From: Onthophagus taurus
Lineage: Eukaryota; Arthropoda; Insecta; Coleoptera; Scarabaeidae
NCBI RefSeq assembly: GCF_036711975.1
Contig: NC_091967.1
Location: 15,996,001-16,060,000, forward strand
Reading direction: 5' to 3'
Length of the DNA stretch: 64,000 bases
The translations under genes and the position numbers were made by a program. How positions within the stretch are numbered: position 1 is the stretch's first letter; every line of letters begins with the position of its first letter. The notes beneath the pieces are model-generated. The model worked only from the letters and a program-made list of their open reading frames with translations, did not search any database and was not told where the DNA came from. Shown one piece after another: positions 35,308-48,149 of this stretch.

Positions 35308-35880
35308 ATGTTCCATTATTTCATTGTGTGTTAATAAAATGAGTAATGCGTAATTAATTCAACATCTTTGTTTTGAGACGTTTCTATAAATAAACTACGT
35401 GATAATTTAGAAAATCCTTGAATAGTAGTGATTAATAAACATGTGTATACAGTAAGAACATAAAGTAAAAAGTTAAAGTGGCAATTCTTAAATAAGAATA
35501 ACTTATTTCACACTCTTATAAATAATAAAATCCCTTGGCAGACAAAGCCACTTAATAAAAATATTACAAATTAGGGCTAAATAAAAACACTTTGTCACCA
35601 TCAGTACAACTTGTTGATATTTTAATGTTAACATTTTAATGTTTCGATTCTTCTCATACACAATGAGATTTGTATTATCAAAGTTTGTGTAATATTGCAA
35701 TAGGCAGTATCCAATTTATGCGCATCTCCAAGAAGCAACGAATTCCTTCCAAACACATAGAATTGCAACGACACGTCAGAGACCTAGCTATCAAGCTTTC
35801 GTACTTGGAGGTCAGACCTACAACAGTCCTAAAAACCGTGGCCAACACTTCCTCCGCACACAATCAAATTTTGGCTTTCA
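35308..35880. other. Intergenic, no gene seen
   Basis: 3' flank of the IGFBP-domain gene with AATAAA-like signals near 35332, then AT-rich DNA. Short overlapping frames at 35670-35863 on both strands are not supported. Confidence 0.35.
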
Positions 35881-35885
35881 CAAAG

Positions 35886-36217
35886 GTTTCTTCGTCTTTC
35901 TTTTACCACTTCATATTTGCACTCATATTTAGAGTGTATGATGAACCCACAAATGACAATTTTATGTAAGCAAATTTCTCTTTCTTTTTCAAAACGAATT
36001 CGAAGCAATGAAGAAATGCGAACCCTTGCGTCTTTTTGATTATCATTGGAACCCAACGTGCTGACATTTTTCTGAAACCCCATTGCTTTTTCATGACTGA
36101 TTGGACACTTAAATAGCTGACACCAAGTTCTTCCGAAATCTTAAGCACAGTGAAGCGTCGATTCCGTTCGATAAGCTCACGAATACGTGCTATGCTTTCA
36201 TTAGTCACATTGGGCAT
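35886..36217 (-). mobile_element. Mariner transposase relic
   Basis: A minus-strand frame reads ARIRELIERNRRFTVLKIS, then GVSYLSVQSVMKKQWGFRKM and ARWVPMI. This matches the second helix-turn-helix of mariner transposases and the following linker (RKV-x-A-R-W-V-P). A later FVGSSYTLN recalls the WIHYxxP region. It lacks the catalytic core and is an old fragment, unrelated to the long-TIR element at 18.4 kb. Confidence 0.65.
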
Positions 36218-36220
36218 GCA

Positions 36221-36978
36221 GGCTGCGGTAAATTTCGACTGAAAGAATTAAAAAACTACACATGCAATAGTTGATAAGCAATCTTGGCCAATTTTTGGTT
36301 TTGAATGTATGTAGCTTATCTTTCTCCAGTGTTGAATGATTAAAGTTGGTTGGAACTTCTTGTATTTTTCAACGACTTTACATCCTTTTTATCGAGCAAA
36401 CCTGATTTGATGCATAATTAAAGTTGATGAATTGTTCAATTAGCATGTAATACAGTAATACAATGAACCTTTACTTGTGTTCACTCTTTAAACATTAAGC
36501 TTAGTTAAACGTTACATTAAATAAGCATTTCTGCATCCTATTTTTCAAGTTTCATTGCTTTTTTCATATTTATATATACTTTATATTATTATATTTAAAA
36601 TATAGTGGTGACATCTAGTGTCCAAACTAAATAACTGTAATTAAAAGTATAGCAATTAAAAAAAAAAGATTTTATTAAATTAACAATAAGATACATTTTA
36701 TAGACATTTATTTATTTATAAATTAAAATTGTTAATTAAAAATAAAAATTTATTTAAATGTAAATTTCAACGCTGTCAAATTTGACATTTCAAAACAAAT
36801 TGTTCGAGAATTTTCTAGGTTATGCGACGTTATTCTGTAAACTGGTCGATTTGGAACGATCGTAAGTTAGAAATTGCAATCAAAGCACCGATTCAATGTG
36901 TATTTACCGTCCATAATCAGACGACAAAAGTTAACCCTTAATCATATTAAGTGTAACTAAAGATCGTTCAATATAACC
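36221..36978. other. Intergenic, 5' flank of EDRF1
   Basis: No gene is seen. A phrase beginning CCAGTGTTGAATGATTAAAG near 36326 recurs in the EDRF1 intron near 39423, so a repeat piece is shared. The last 200 bases are the likely EDRF1 promoter and leader; no TATA box stands out, as expected for a housekeeping gene. Confidence 0.4.
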
Positions 36979-39900
36979 ATGTCTAAAAATCAATCGGAAA
37001 ACGATGAAACAGTACGCAAAGAAGTTGAAAATATCAAATCTACAGCCGTTGTTAAGTATTCCGTTCCTAAACCTGCCAGTTTTAATAAACTACAATGCAA
37101 TACTGATTTAAATTTACCACCATCAAATTGGCTTAGTAGTTCAGCTGATTCTTACGGGTTACAACATGTTTTGTATCAACCGAAAGGATTTACAAGGTAA
37201 ATATAGGCTTGTTTTTTAAATAAATTAAGTTAATTTGAATTTGTTGTAGTTTTCGTATGGCACATATGTTTCCGGATTGCGTAGGGGAAGTAGATGTAGT
37301 TTCAGATTCTGAAAATATAAAAAAGTTATTAAAAATCCCCTACCAAAAAGGTCAGATAAGTATGGTAGTACATAGAATTGAAAATACACTATTATTAGAT
37401 GATTTTGATATATACAAGCACATATTAAGAACAGCCGAGACCGAATGGGGTTGGCTCAAAAAGTTTTTTTGTGAAAATGTTGAAAGAGAAGTGGTTAATG
37501 AAGATAGAACATTATATATGAAAAATAAAAAACATAAAGCTCTTAAACAGAAAAGCCTTGTTTCAAAGTTTTTATATCATAGTTTGGTTCCAAGTGAAAA
37601 TGATGAAGTAAATCTAAAATTATTTTTAAACTATCTTATTATTATTTTTTTAATTTTAGACATTGGGTGATGATAGGTTTTTTAAATGTGATACTTTACA
37701 AGGTCCATTATTACCAGAGCCTTCACCTTCGGAAGAAGTACCAGATCCAGGATCATTCGATCAACCATTTAATCGAAACGTTGTTTGGTCATTTGAGGAT
37801 ATTGATATGCTACTTGGAACTGATATGCCTATTTTTGGTGGAGGAACACATCCTTGTATATCACTTAGATTAAATGACATGAGTAAACCGATTAATGTTT
37901 TAACTGGAATTGATTATTGGTTGGATAATTTAATGTCAAATGTACCAGAGGTAAAAGTTATTTTTTACCATATATATCTAACAACCAGAGTACCAACAAT
38001 TCTTAATTTTGTTTTCAATAAGTATTATCAAAGTGGTATGCTAGTAAAAAAAATTATCCACTGTCAGATTTAGTCCAGAAGAATGTATTGTACAAACTAG
38101 TGTTATCACAACTTCATATCCTAAATTTTTGACATGTTTATAGTGAAAACATTTATCTCATATTTTGTAGCTATGTGAAATACAGCCATGTCAGTAATAT
38201 AAATGTAGGCTTCCAGGTAACAATAAGAACCCTCCTAATAAAGACAAATAGAAAAACATTCAATGACAACTTGCTTGCTATATGCTATACAAGATTAAAA
38301 TTTTTAACTGGGTTTTTGGTTATAAATGATTAAAAATAAAAGAAATAACACCATAGCAGAATAGTCATACCTGAGTAGGTACTTTATTTTAATTAAATGT
38401 AAATATTTCTGTACTACAAAAATAATAAAAACGAAATAAACCAAAACATAAAATAAGCAATAATAACAAAATAACAATTCAAAGCAATTTGTCACTTTTC
38501 TACACCACTACATGTAATTGATTAGTATTAAGGAAAAGCAGTTTCTTTACTTTTCTGGACTAATTCTATTTCATCTTTCTGAAATAATTCCAGCTTTAGA
38601 GAATAGGAACTGAAGTGCAAATTATATGCGTATTCATCTTCTTTGTCATTATCATTTCCGCATGGTTTGATTTTCCGTTTCTTGTTGACTCTGCAGTAGT
38701 TTTGATTTTACATGGTTGGTTAACAAATCCAATTAATTTAAATCGCGGATCTAGAAATGTCGAAACAGCTAATGTATTGCACATTTCTATATTATCAAAT
38801 CGACTAATCAGCTGAGATTTTATTTTTATGATTATTTGTTGTATGATATTTTCGCAAATATCAGCAAGTCCATGCCTTAAAGGGATTACCAAAGAACCTG
38901 TGGCCTAGTTTTCTCTAACGATTTTCTCCTACTTCTCTTCTGTCACATTTTCCATTCATCTGAACTTAACACAGAAATATCTGCATCCAATATTGCTATG
39001 GTACTTGTGATGCCATTTTCTAATTCGACAAATCGGCTCAAGATATAATAAGTCGAATTCCAGTTGGTAGAAACATTTTGCAAAGTTTTAATGGCGTTTT
39101 TCCGGAAGTTTCTTGATAATTTGATAATTTTTCATTTGTAATTGTACTTCTTTTAAAGTGGGAGACAGTACATACATAAAAATTAATGCAGAACTTTCTG
39201 ACAACGATAACAGTCGTCATAACCATTAAGTTCTGGTAGCTTTGCGCTGGGAAGAACAAAGGGAAAAGGCCTAAAATACCATCTATTCAACATTGGACAA
39301 GCTGATGATCAAACTTCCCGACTTTACACCGACACATCAGAGACCGTTGAACATATTCTGTATGAATGTGTCGTTAGTGACATAAAGGAACAAGACCTTG
39401 GAGCAATAGTCTCGAGTGTTCTCCAGTGTTGAACGATTAAAGTTGGTTGGAAAAGCAGTGTCTTTACTTTCTCTGGACTAATTCTATTTCATCTTTCTGA
39501 AATAATTCCAGCTTTAGAGAATAGGAACTGAAGTGCAAATTATATGCGTACTCACGCCACCATTTGAGTGGATGTTCATGTCTTGGCAATAGATCTTGTT
39601 CCAGGTATCTTTCTATTTCGATCATAGCCCTGGAATTAGAAGGAGGGTAGCTTTTATGTTTCATGGTTGATTTTTTTTCTAATATATCCCACACCAATAT
39701 TTCATCTTCTTTATCATCATCATTTCCGTCAAATTGCGCATCTTCCTGCATGTCGTCGTGCATGGTTTGATTTTCCGTTTCTTGTTGACTCTGCAGTATT
39801 TTTGATTTTACAGCGGCAATTAGTGCTTTTTTGGCATTTTCTGCGCATTGTTGGTTAACAAATCTAGAATCTAGAAATGTCGAAACAGCTAATGTATTGC

Positions 39901-42900
39901 ACATTTCTATATTATCAAATCGACTAATCAGCTGAGATTATATTTTTATGATTATTTCTTGTATGATATTTTCGCAAATATCAGCACGTTCATGCCTTAA
40001 AGGAATTACCAAAGAACCTGTGGCCTAGTTTTCTCTAACGATTTTCTCCTACCTCTCTTCTGTCACATTTTCCATTCATCTGAACTTAACACAGAAATAT
40101 CTGCATCCAATATTGCTATGGTACTTGTGATGCCATTTTCTAATTCGACAAATCGGCTCAACATATAATAAGTCGAATTCCAGTTGGTGGAAACATTTAG
40201 CAAAGTTTTAATGGCACTTTTCCGGAATTTTCTTGATAATTTTTCATTTGTAATTGTACTTCTTTTAAAGTGGGAGACGATCCTTTTTATTTTTGATATC
40301 AGTAAGGAAATATGAGATGTTTCCAAACAATTTTGCAATACTAAATTTATTGAGTAACCAAAACATCCAAAATGGTTCAGTTTTAGTTCAGCAGTAATAA
40401 CATTTTTAATATTCGATGTCAGAAACAGCTAGTATAACTTTATCTGCTATATTTTCAATCTGAAATTATGTTTATTATGTGTCCTTCCATTATTTTATAA
40501 TCTAGTAAAATCGTTTTTAATTCAGAGTTTTCATTTATCAAATTAAAGCTAATTTTACGTTAATTTTAGGTAGTTATGTGTTATCACTTAAACGGAATAG
40601 TTCAAAAATACGAATTAATTAAAACTGAAGATTTACCACAAATGGACAATTCCAAGTTTTCTCCAAAATTGATTCGAGATGTAGCTCAAAGTATCTTATC
40701 CTTTTTAAAATCAAACGCGACTAAAGCGGGTCATACATATTGGTTGTTTAAAGGAAAAGACGAAGAAGTTATAAAATTATACGATTTAACATCGTTGTGT
40801 TCTTCCCCGACCATTGATAACGATCAAAACCCATTTACAGTTCCCGTAGCTATGCTTCTATATAAAGTAGCGAGGAACATGAAAAGTAATTTAGATAGGA
40901 GACAACCGGGGACTGTGCGAATGCTTCTTAAAAATTGTATAAAGTTACTGGACGAAGAAAAATATCCAGAAATTGTTACTTCTTCGCATTTTATGTTAGC
41001 TGATTTGTATATTCCATCAACAACTAATCCAGATAATCCCGAATTGGAGCAAACTGATAGTGAAGATACTGAATCGATTTATGATGATGATATACACGAA
41101 AACGATAACGAATGTCCAACTAAAATTTTAATATTAAATAAGGAAACGTTAGATGAAAAATTTAATAATTATTATAAGCCACCACCGCCTATTGGAGGAT
41201 TACTAGACGATAGGTGATTTAATTAGTATTTACTTAATTAATAATAAAATTCATTTAAATTACTTAGGTGCACTCAAGGTATTTTACATATTGCATCCGG
41301 TTTAAATTGCATCAAATATTTTCACAAACGTGATTTTCCTAAAGAAGAAGAAAACGTGCCTTTCGCAAAACCGAACGAAGCGATACCGATGCCGTACGCA
41401 AAGTTAAGTTCAAAAGATAAAAAAGTAAAAAATAAAAAGTCGAAAAAGAAAAAAGGACAAAATTTACCCCTCCTACCAAAATGCTGTGATAACAATATAA
41501 AAACCGAAAATATCTCATGGAACGATCACTTAAAATCGCTTCTTTATGAAAAGGCTGTGCTAATTTACGCTATTTTAACTGAAAGACATTATTTGATGAA
41601 ACGTTATGGTGCTTGTTTAAGAACGATTGGTTTATTAGTGCGATGTTTAAACATCCTCACAGAACTTAAACATCCAAATTTAATGAATATTTTACAAGAT
41701 AATTGCATTTTAGCTAGAGCTGGTGATAGTTGTATTATGATAGTTCAATATTGGTCTAATAGTAACGAATACAACGAAGAATTGCATTCTGTACCAGATG
41801 AAGATGCAAAAATGTTACTCCAAATAGAGGAAGATGAAAGAATCTTTAATATAAATCTAATAAATTCACCGCTTAAAGCAATATTTATTTACGAAATACG
41901 CACAATCGAGCAAATGCTTTTAAACGCGATAAATTGTTATGAAGGTGCAAAAAGCATTTGTGATTCCACGAATATGTTACGTCGCTTGGGAAATGCTTTA
42001 AATGAGGTCGGGTCGTTTTATTTAAATAAAGCGAAACAAGCGGAGAAATTAGATGATATACTCGAAATTGCTAAAAAAGCCGAGAGTCATCTAAAAAAAG
42101 GTATTGAATTGTTTGAAAATGCTAAAGATGCCGCAAATTCCGCTTTGCTCTACACAAACATGGGACATTTACATCGCCTATTAGCACATCATGTCAGTTA
42201 TCCAGAAAAAAGGGGTCAATTAACTGCCAAGGAAAAGTTTCATTATGAGAAATCTTTTGAAAATTATAAAAAAGCTTTGCAAGTTTTGGGTGATCGAAAA
42301 AATTCACCGCAAGTTTGGGATGCTGTAAGATGGGAGTTATCAACTGCTTTATTTAGTATGGGAACTATTTTACATGAATATCCAACTTCACAACTGGTAA
42401 TAAAACATAATCGTTTTAATAACAATATTATTTACTTATTTTTTTAAATTTATGTAGAGTCGCCCAGAGGCCGAACGCGAAGTTATAGAAACTTTACAGA
42501 AAGCTTTACTTTATTGCGATTTAGATAAAGATAATTCGAAATATCCATTGTACTTATACAGAGCGGCGAACATTCATTATCGAATTGCTAGTCTTTATCA
42601 CAGCCAATTATGGAGTACTCAATCATGCGATACAAGTCGAAAGAATGCAATTCAATTAGCCAAAATAAACTATGAAAAATGTTCTAAATTTTATAAAGCA
42701 TCAGGCGATGCTGATCAATTTTTAACCGCTCAAATGCAACTCGTTTCTTTAATGGAATTTTTAGCAGAAAGTAAGTTAATTTATCGTATTATTTTATAAC
42801 TTAAATATTTTTTTATTTTAGCTACAACCGCAGCTTATCCTAAATTAAAATATCTTAAAAGTGGTTTAGAAGTAATACTAGATGTCCAAGAAGTTATACA

Positions 42901-43228
42901 AATGCTGGTTGAAAGAAAAATTGATATTCCAGAATCAGATGTTGCGGAATTTATGACAAAACGAAAAGACACGTCTTATAAATCTTATAGTTCTTTGCTA
43001 ATGCTTGTAAAGCAAAGATTGCAATTTATACTGAAAAGTTTAATTAAAGTGTGTTTAAGTAAACCATGTGCTTATAAAGGTTGTGATCAACTTGTTAATG
43101 TTTACAAAAAGTGCTACTCGCTTACATTTGATTTGGAAAAGTGTGAGGAATTTTATGGGTTTCTTGAAAACTTAAATGAAATTTTAGTAAAGGTGCAAAG
43201 TATTTTGATGAAAAATAGCGATACATAA
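36979..43228 (+). CDS. EDRF1: Erythroid differentiation-related factor 1 homologue
   Basis: Seven exons (36979-37196, 37250-37607, 37660-37950, 40570-41213, 41268-42396, 42458-42770, 42822-43228) join in phase to 1119 residues, close to vertebrate EDRF1 (about 1240). Conserved blocks are FPDCVGEVDVVSD, IKKLLKIPY, WSFEDIDMLLGTDMPIFGGG, KPINVLTGIDYWLDNL and CYHLNGIVQKYELIKTEDLP. The C-terminal half is helical and TPR-like. In vertebrates the protein is nuclear and linked to globin gene control; its insect role is not established. Intron 3 is 2.6 kb and full of transposon debris, while all others are 50-60 bases. Intact. Confidence 0.93.
38530..39240 (-). mobile_element. hAT transposase fragment, copy 1 (EDRF1 intron 3)
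   Basis: Minus-strand pieces include CNTLAVSTFLDPRFKLIGF, the conserved LDPRFK block of ZBED/hAT transposases, and a following basic stretch. The segment is broken and lacks the N-terminal zinc finger and the C-terminal dimerisation block. It lies antisense to EDRF1 and is near-identical to copy 2 over much of its length. Confidence 0.65.
39255..39430 (+). mobile_element. LINE C-terminal fragment between hAT copies
   Basis: The plus strand reads HLFNIGQADDQTSRLY followed by ETVEHILYECV. This matches the C-terminal zinc-knuckle-like end of LINE proteins of the R1/Jockey group (ET-x-EH-x-L-x-x-C). Only about 55 codons survive. Confidence 0.5.
39445..40340 (-). mobile_element. hAT transposase fragment, copy 2 (EDRF1 intron 3)
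   Basis: A second copy of the same hAT piece, longer in the middle. The open part 39904-39464 includes CNTLAVSTFLDSRF, an acidic stretch, a conserved PLKWWREYAYNLHF block and FQKDEIELVQ. A further part at 40338-40063 precedes it. Copy 1 lacks most of the acidic and PLKWW segment, so copy 1 is an internally deleted duplicate or an independent MITE-like derivative. Confidence 0.68.
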
Positions 43229-43410
43229 CACAATAGCTTACTTAAGTTATATTTTTATATCTTAAATGTTACTTTATTTCACTTATTTATGAATACAATA
43301 ATTAATTTATAATAATACGTTTTGTTTTTATGTTTCATCTAATTTTAGTGTTATTAATTTCAATCATTTCAACAAAATAAATTAACTAATTTTTGGTATT
43401 TCTTCATATG

Positions 43411-44040
43411 TTAATACGTTAACTACCAGAATGTTTTTTTACTGTAAAATTTTCATTTTTTGGCGCATGATGTGCAAAGGTAAATAATTTTCAATTATTT
43501 ATTACCCCTGTAAAGATAATCATAGAAGTGCGTATTGGTCATAATGACCGAGTCGGCGCTGTATTGGAGCCATTGCGGAAGAACTATGGTTATGGGCAAT
43601 TGGTACACTAGTCTCTCATTGGCAGAATAGTTGCTAGATAGACAAACACACCTAATTGGCATTTTGAGGTAGATCCGCACGAACTGATTCAAAAAACCAC
43701 ATCAGTCTGGTGAAAATATTGCAAAAGAGATAAGCGGAACGTCCTGATGTTCTCTACAAAGCACTCAGATTCACAATGTTCGCCCATTAAACATAAGAAG
43801 TGGAAGCCGTCACGACAAGCAGAAATTTTCTTCGCGTCATGAACTGTCTGAAAGTGAGATCTGAGCGAGATGTGTTATGAAATGGCAAAATCAAATCACG
43901 GATGGCGTCTAGCGAGGAACTTAGAGTATTCGAACCTACTGTAAAGAATGTGATGGGAGTCTCACTCATTTGTGTATTAAGTGTTTTAATGAAAAACATT
44001 GCTATGGTGTGGAGTGACATCCTACATTATAAGGATCCAG
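43411..44040 (+). mobile_element. PiggyBac relic, second copy
   Basis: Starts with TTAA at 43411 followed by TACGTTAACTACCAGAATG, close to the left end of the small MITE at 33385. Inside, the plus strand reads MGNWYTSLSLAE, then LLDRQTHLIGIL (piggyBac MDN-x-FTS and L-x-GT-x-R blocks). Further on a cysteine-rich end appears, with SLICVLSVLMKN in one frame and HLCIKCFNEKH in another. Many stops and shifts; long dead. Confidence 0.6.
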
Positions 44041-44325
44041 CACTCTGCTAGTAATATGTAGAATGAAAATTCTTTAACTAGCTCCTGAATATTTGTTAAT
44101 GCCATTCCTGTATTCGATAATTTCTTCCACACCACTACAATATTGATCAAAACTATGTCAGGACTAACTACAGAAATTCAATACATAGTATATATGAAGA
44201 GTTGAGAACTGTTTTGGTGATAGTTTGATATAAAAAGTTGTGGATATTAATGAAAAAATTAAGAAACATTCTTTAATAGATAATAATAGAAATTCTTGAA
44301 TAGGCGAAAATCATCATAGTGTAGT

Positions 44326-45614
44326 TTAAAAATACATTATATCAAATTGTACGATAATAATGATGTATGTGGATAATGTTGCAGCAATCTAAAAATGAAA
44401 GAATTAAAAATCTTACTAATTTTGGTATCAAACGTTTTACTGTGTACACTAAAGATAAATCGATCGTAAATAATCCACCTGGAGCAACTTTAAAGTTTTC
44501 GTGATGAAGTTGTAGATAAAAAAGTTTCACCTAAAATAAAATTAATAAATTAGCAAATAAATTAAATGATTAATTCACTAACGTCTTTTAAAACGCCGCT
44601 AATACGTGAAAAATCCTTTTCTCTCATTTTCGTTATAACCATTTTTACCTGTTAATGATTTTTTAAGTACACTTAAATTAATTTTTGCTTAATATTAATA
44701 CTTACATGTTTATGACATAAATGAGACGGAATAATAATTATTGCCAAACAAAATATACAATCGAGTGCGCGATATATAGAATATTGTATGTTAAAAAACC
44801 ACAAATTTGTGTTTTTGCTTCCATATAATTTCGAAACGATATTTTGGATGTGTATGGAATGTAAAATAATGTTTTCTCCTAATACTATAACAATAGGCAT
44901 AGCAGCTGTATAACAAAATACTCTACATGTATGCAAACATAATAAAACAAATTTACGAAGTTTCAACATATTCTCGTCCAAAGATTGTATCGATTGAGAC
45001 ATATTGTTCTGTTTCTGCATGTTGTGTTGGTATAAAACTCGCATATTATTTCTTACTATTAATAACATGTACATAAATTCGATTTTAAGCACCATGTAAG
45101 GTAAGTCTAAAATCAATCTAATTGCATCGGTAATTTTATCGTTTATAGTGTTTATACTATAAGATTCATGGTCTTGCGTATGTAGAAGGAAAAGAAATCG
45201 AATATTAGAGATGATTTGTAGAAATAATACCACTACAACCCATCGCTTCAAATTTTTGTTTATATCTTCGAATCCTAAATGTTTCAAAATGTCCTTCAAA
45301 TAATAACAGTTCTTTATAATTAATTTTGACTCTTCATCATAACCAAATCTTCTTATATTAAAAAATATCACTTTTATTGTTGTTACAAGTACGGCCATTT
45401 TATTAATAGCTTCAGAATAACTATTGGCTTTATTTGTAAGTGTAGAACATGTTATATACACGATCAATAGAAATATATCTACGAACAGGAGAATTTTCTT
45501 ATAAGTAGGGGTAGTTATTAATGTTTTAAAAACATAGGAGGAGTCCTGTATTCCAAGAATTGTTTGTAAAATTATTATTGGATTTTTATCATCAATTTGG
45601 ACGTTTTCTTCCAT
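44326..45614 (-). CDS. Gustatory receptor, four exons
   Basis: Exons 44706-45614, 44583-44648, 44441-44530 and 44326-44388 join in phase 0 to 375 residues. Seven hydrophobic segments are visible, and the C-terminus carries TYIIIIVQFDIMYF, matching the TYhhhhhQF signature of insect gustatory receptors (7tm_7). The three phase-0 introns near the 3' end are the ancestral GR layout. It shares blocks with the tandem receptors downstream (SKLYGSKNT, FNIRRFGY versus LNIRRLIY) but is clearly diverged and lies on the opposite strand. An in-frame ATG 69 bases upstream is less likely by comparison with the other copies. Ligand unknown; intact. Confidence 0.85.
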
Positions 45615-45955
45615 AATAATATTTAGGTTCGTTCGTAAATTCTTGTAGGTATATGAAGTGTTGTATTGATATTCACAATACAATCATTTTTCTTTATCTA
45701 CACCATCATTTATTCTAATGAAATTGACTCAAATGGTTAATAAATAATATATTTCACGAATATGTCTATTGACCTTTGAACGAAAATATGGAAAAAAATA
45801 ACTAATAAAGTACAACAATTTTATTAAAAAGATATTTAATTTAATAAATTGCTGTTTTTGTCGAAGTAAACTGTTATTTATTTCCCTTGAACTGATTTAA
45901 TCAACTCAAAGTTGTATACAAATTAAAAATGTTTAGACTATTTTAACTCCATCCA

Positions 45956-46200
45956 ACGTAGATAATATTTATTTCGAATATCGACCACCTTATTCATTCT
46001 GTTCATATCACATCAGCAATATATGATAGAAATCATAAAGGTAAATGGCGGCAACAATTATAAATTTTAGGCAAATTTTGCCCATTTAGACAAAGATTAA
46101 CAGGATTAACGGTTCGACTAGGTACCATTTTGCCTTAAATGTTATAGGAACCTCGTCGAAGCGGCTTAGGCATAGATTTCCACTATTATTAGGCTAGTTT
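45956..46200 (+). mobile_element. Tc1/mariner-type relic, copy 1
   Basis: A piece repeated at 47924-48147. It shares TATTCATTCTGTT, the GGTAAATGGCGGCAACAATT block and a following GAACCTCGTCGAAGCGGCT block. It keeps only the region after the last catalytic motif of the transposase seen in copy 2. It sits immediately next to the first lipocalin, as copy 2 sits on the same side of the second. Confidence 0.55.
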
Positions 46201-46332
46201 TCAATTTACAATGGACAAATGGTCTCAATTTATCAGTGGACATGAAAATGTGAGAAATTTCAAAAGCATCATTTCTAAGTTATAAATCTTTTATTTTAAA
46301 TTAACACTCATAGGAATATTTAAGAATGATAT

Positions 46333-47035
46333 TTAAGATATTTTTTCACAATCTGTCTCAGCGCCATACGTATAAATAGGCAATCCACACTTTTTAACCC
46401 CCTCCAATGTTGTTAGTAAAGATCGTTTTTGATTTCGCGCTTTGGTATAAACTTGCAAATCATCTACAAAACAATGTTAAAAAATCATGACCTATTTTTT
46501 GCGTTAATATATTCCTACTTGTAGTTATATCGTATAATACAGCATATTTCGTACAATCCGTATCTAACATTACCATCACGCTTGAACTATTTGGTGACCG
46601 GTAAAAAGAAGCATTTTTATCCCTCATGGCCAGGTAATTGTGTACTGTTTTTACACTAGAAACGCAAGTTAAATATAAATTTAGTTTTAACATAAATTTT
46701 ACATTTTTCTTTTACTTATTCTTAATTTTTGTGTCGGTAATAGCAATATATCCATCACTAAACTGGGTCATGTTGCGAAATATGCAACAATTTTCGCAAG
46801 GTACGTTTCCGGCAATTTGAAACCATCTCGTACCGTTTGATACGCACTGAAAGAAAAATTCGAATTAAGAATATTATTATTAAATTATATACATATTGTA
46901 TTAATTAGTTTTTAAAAAATTTACTGATTTTTCGCTGAATGATTTAATTGGCTCCGGTTTTAAACACTTTAGTACGGATCCAGTTGTTAGAAAGATTATT
47001 CCAAAAAATACTATAATTAATGCTTGGTTAGCCAT
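46333..47035 (-). CDS. Lipocalin (ApoD-like), copy 1
   Basis: Four exons (46925-47035, 46716-46846, 46519-46655, 46333-46463) join to 169 residues. A signal peptide (ANQALIIVFFGIIFLTTGS) is followed by CLKPEP and the lipocalin first-strand motif NGTRWFQIAG (family G-x-W). Then come cysteine pairs (PCENCCIF), a beta-rich middle, the LDTDCTKYAVLYDIT block (family TDY-x-x-YAV), and a C-terminal helix with KKCGLP and DCEKIS. Lipocalins carry small hydrophobic ligands such as pigments, odorants or pheromones outside the cell. The 55-bp last intron is inferred because a stop follows if it is read through. Nearly identical to copy 2; intact in this model. Confidence 0.72.
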
Positions 47036-47305
47036 AGTGTATCGCGTGGCGCATCATTTACAATTAGTGCGAGTTGATTCTTAGGTGGATTTAAATACTA
47101 ACAACAATAATTGTAATTTTTCAACGGGCATGTTTAATAAGCTCGTTAAAAAATTTTTTATACTCCTACTTTAATGAGGATAGTTTTTTTTTTATCTTTT
47201 TCTGTCTTAAGTATTTTTCAGAAATTTTTATTTCAAATGAAATAATTCTTCCCAAAGGTTATTATCAATATTGTTACTTCACATAATTAATACGGAATGA
47301 ATCAG

Positions 47306-47460
47306 AAATGTACCACTACGACCCATCGTTTCAAATTTTTATCTACATCTTCGAATCCTAAATTTTTCAAAGTGTCCTTCAAATAATAAAAGTTCTTTAT
47401 AATTAATTTTGACTCTTCATCATAACCAAATCTTCTTATATTAAAAAATATCACTTTTCA
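47306..47460 (-). pseudogene. Gustatory receptor fragment
   Basis: About 150 bases match the part of the receptor at 45230-45375 that encodes the segment from the NIRR motif to the W-V-V-V block. The match is roughly 92-95 percent by eye. Neither end continues into the rest of the gene. A partial local duplication, not a functional gene. Confidence 0.75.
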
Positions 47461-47722
47461 AGTTAAATAATTCGACGATGACAAACAAATTGACTGATTG
47501 AAAAAGTTTCTAGATTAGCCTTGGGGAGAAAATTGAACAAGCAATAATAATGAAATGCAATTAGAAAAAGAAGCAGTGATATTAGTCGAGGTTATTCAAA
47601 CTGCAGTATGGGAAAAGGAATGGAGTAGCAGGAAAAAACTAGCCTGAAAAGATAAGGAAATTAATCATAGAAAAAGCAAACTTAGATGGAAATGTCAACA
47701 GACCAAGAGTGAATACAGAAAC

Positions 47723-48147
47723 ATGATAAACTTCTGTGTGCAATTGAAGCTAAATAGCCTCACAACGCTAAACCGCACTTTGATAAGAATGATAAGAACT
47801 TCATTGAAGCTGAATACTCCTATAGACGTAATGTGTCAACCTCTTAATAGTCCTGACAGTAATGTACTAGATCTCGTTTTTTTTTTCAATGCTATACAAG
47901 CATTTCAATACCAAACTGATGCTTCTAATATCGATCACCTTATTCATTCTGTTCCTATCACATCGGCAATACATGATAGAAATCATAAAGGTAAATGGCG
48001 GCAACAATTATAAATTTTAGGCAAATATTGCCCATTTAGACAAAGATTAACAGGTTCGACTAGAACAGGTACCACTTTGTCTTAAATGTTATAGGAACCT
48101 CGTCGAAGCGGCTCAGGCATTGATTTCCACTATTATTAGGCTAGCTC
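47723..48147 (+). mobile_element. Tc1/mariner-type transposase relic, copy 2
   Basis: An open segment encodes QPLNSPDSNVLDLVFFFNAI followed by QAFQYQTDASNIDHLI. This is the block around the last catalytic aspartate in a Tc1/mariner-like group (QPPNSPDLNVLDLGFF pattern). Upstream catalytic parts are missing or unrecognisable. A trimmed copy lies at 45956. Confidence 0.65.
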
Positions 48148-48149
48148 TC

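Noticed and set aside
46491-46519. A 28-base last intron in lipocalin copy 1
   Set aside because: Too short for a spliceosomal intron. An upstream GTAGGA donor gives a 55-base intron with the same phase in both copies.
46712-47035. Reading each lipocalin locus as an 81-residue, two-exon secreted peptide
   Set aside because: A GTAAAA donor just before the apparent stop joins in phase to a third and fourth exon with lipocalin motifs, and both copies keep this.
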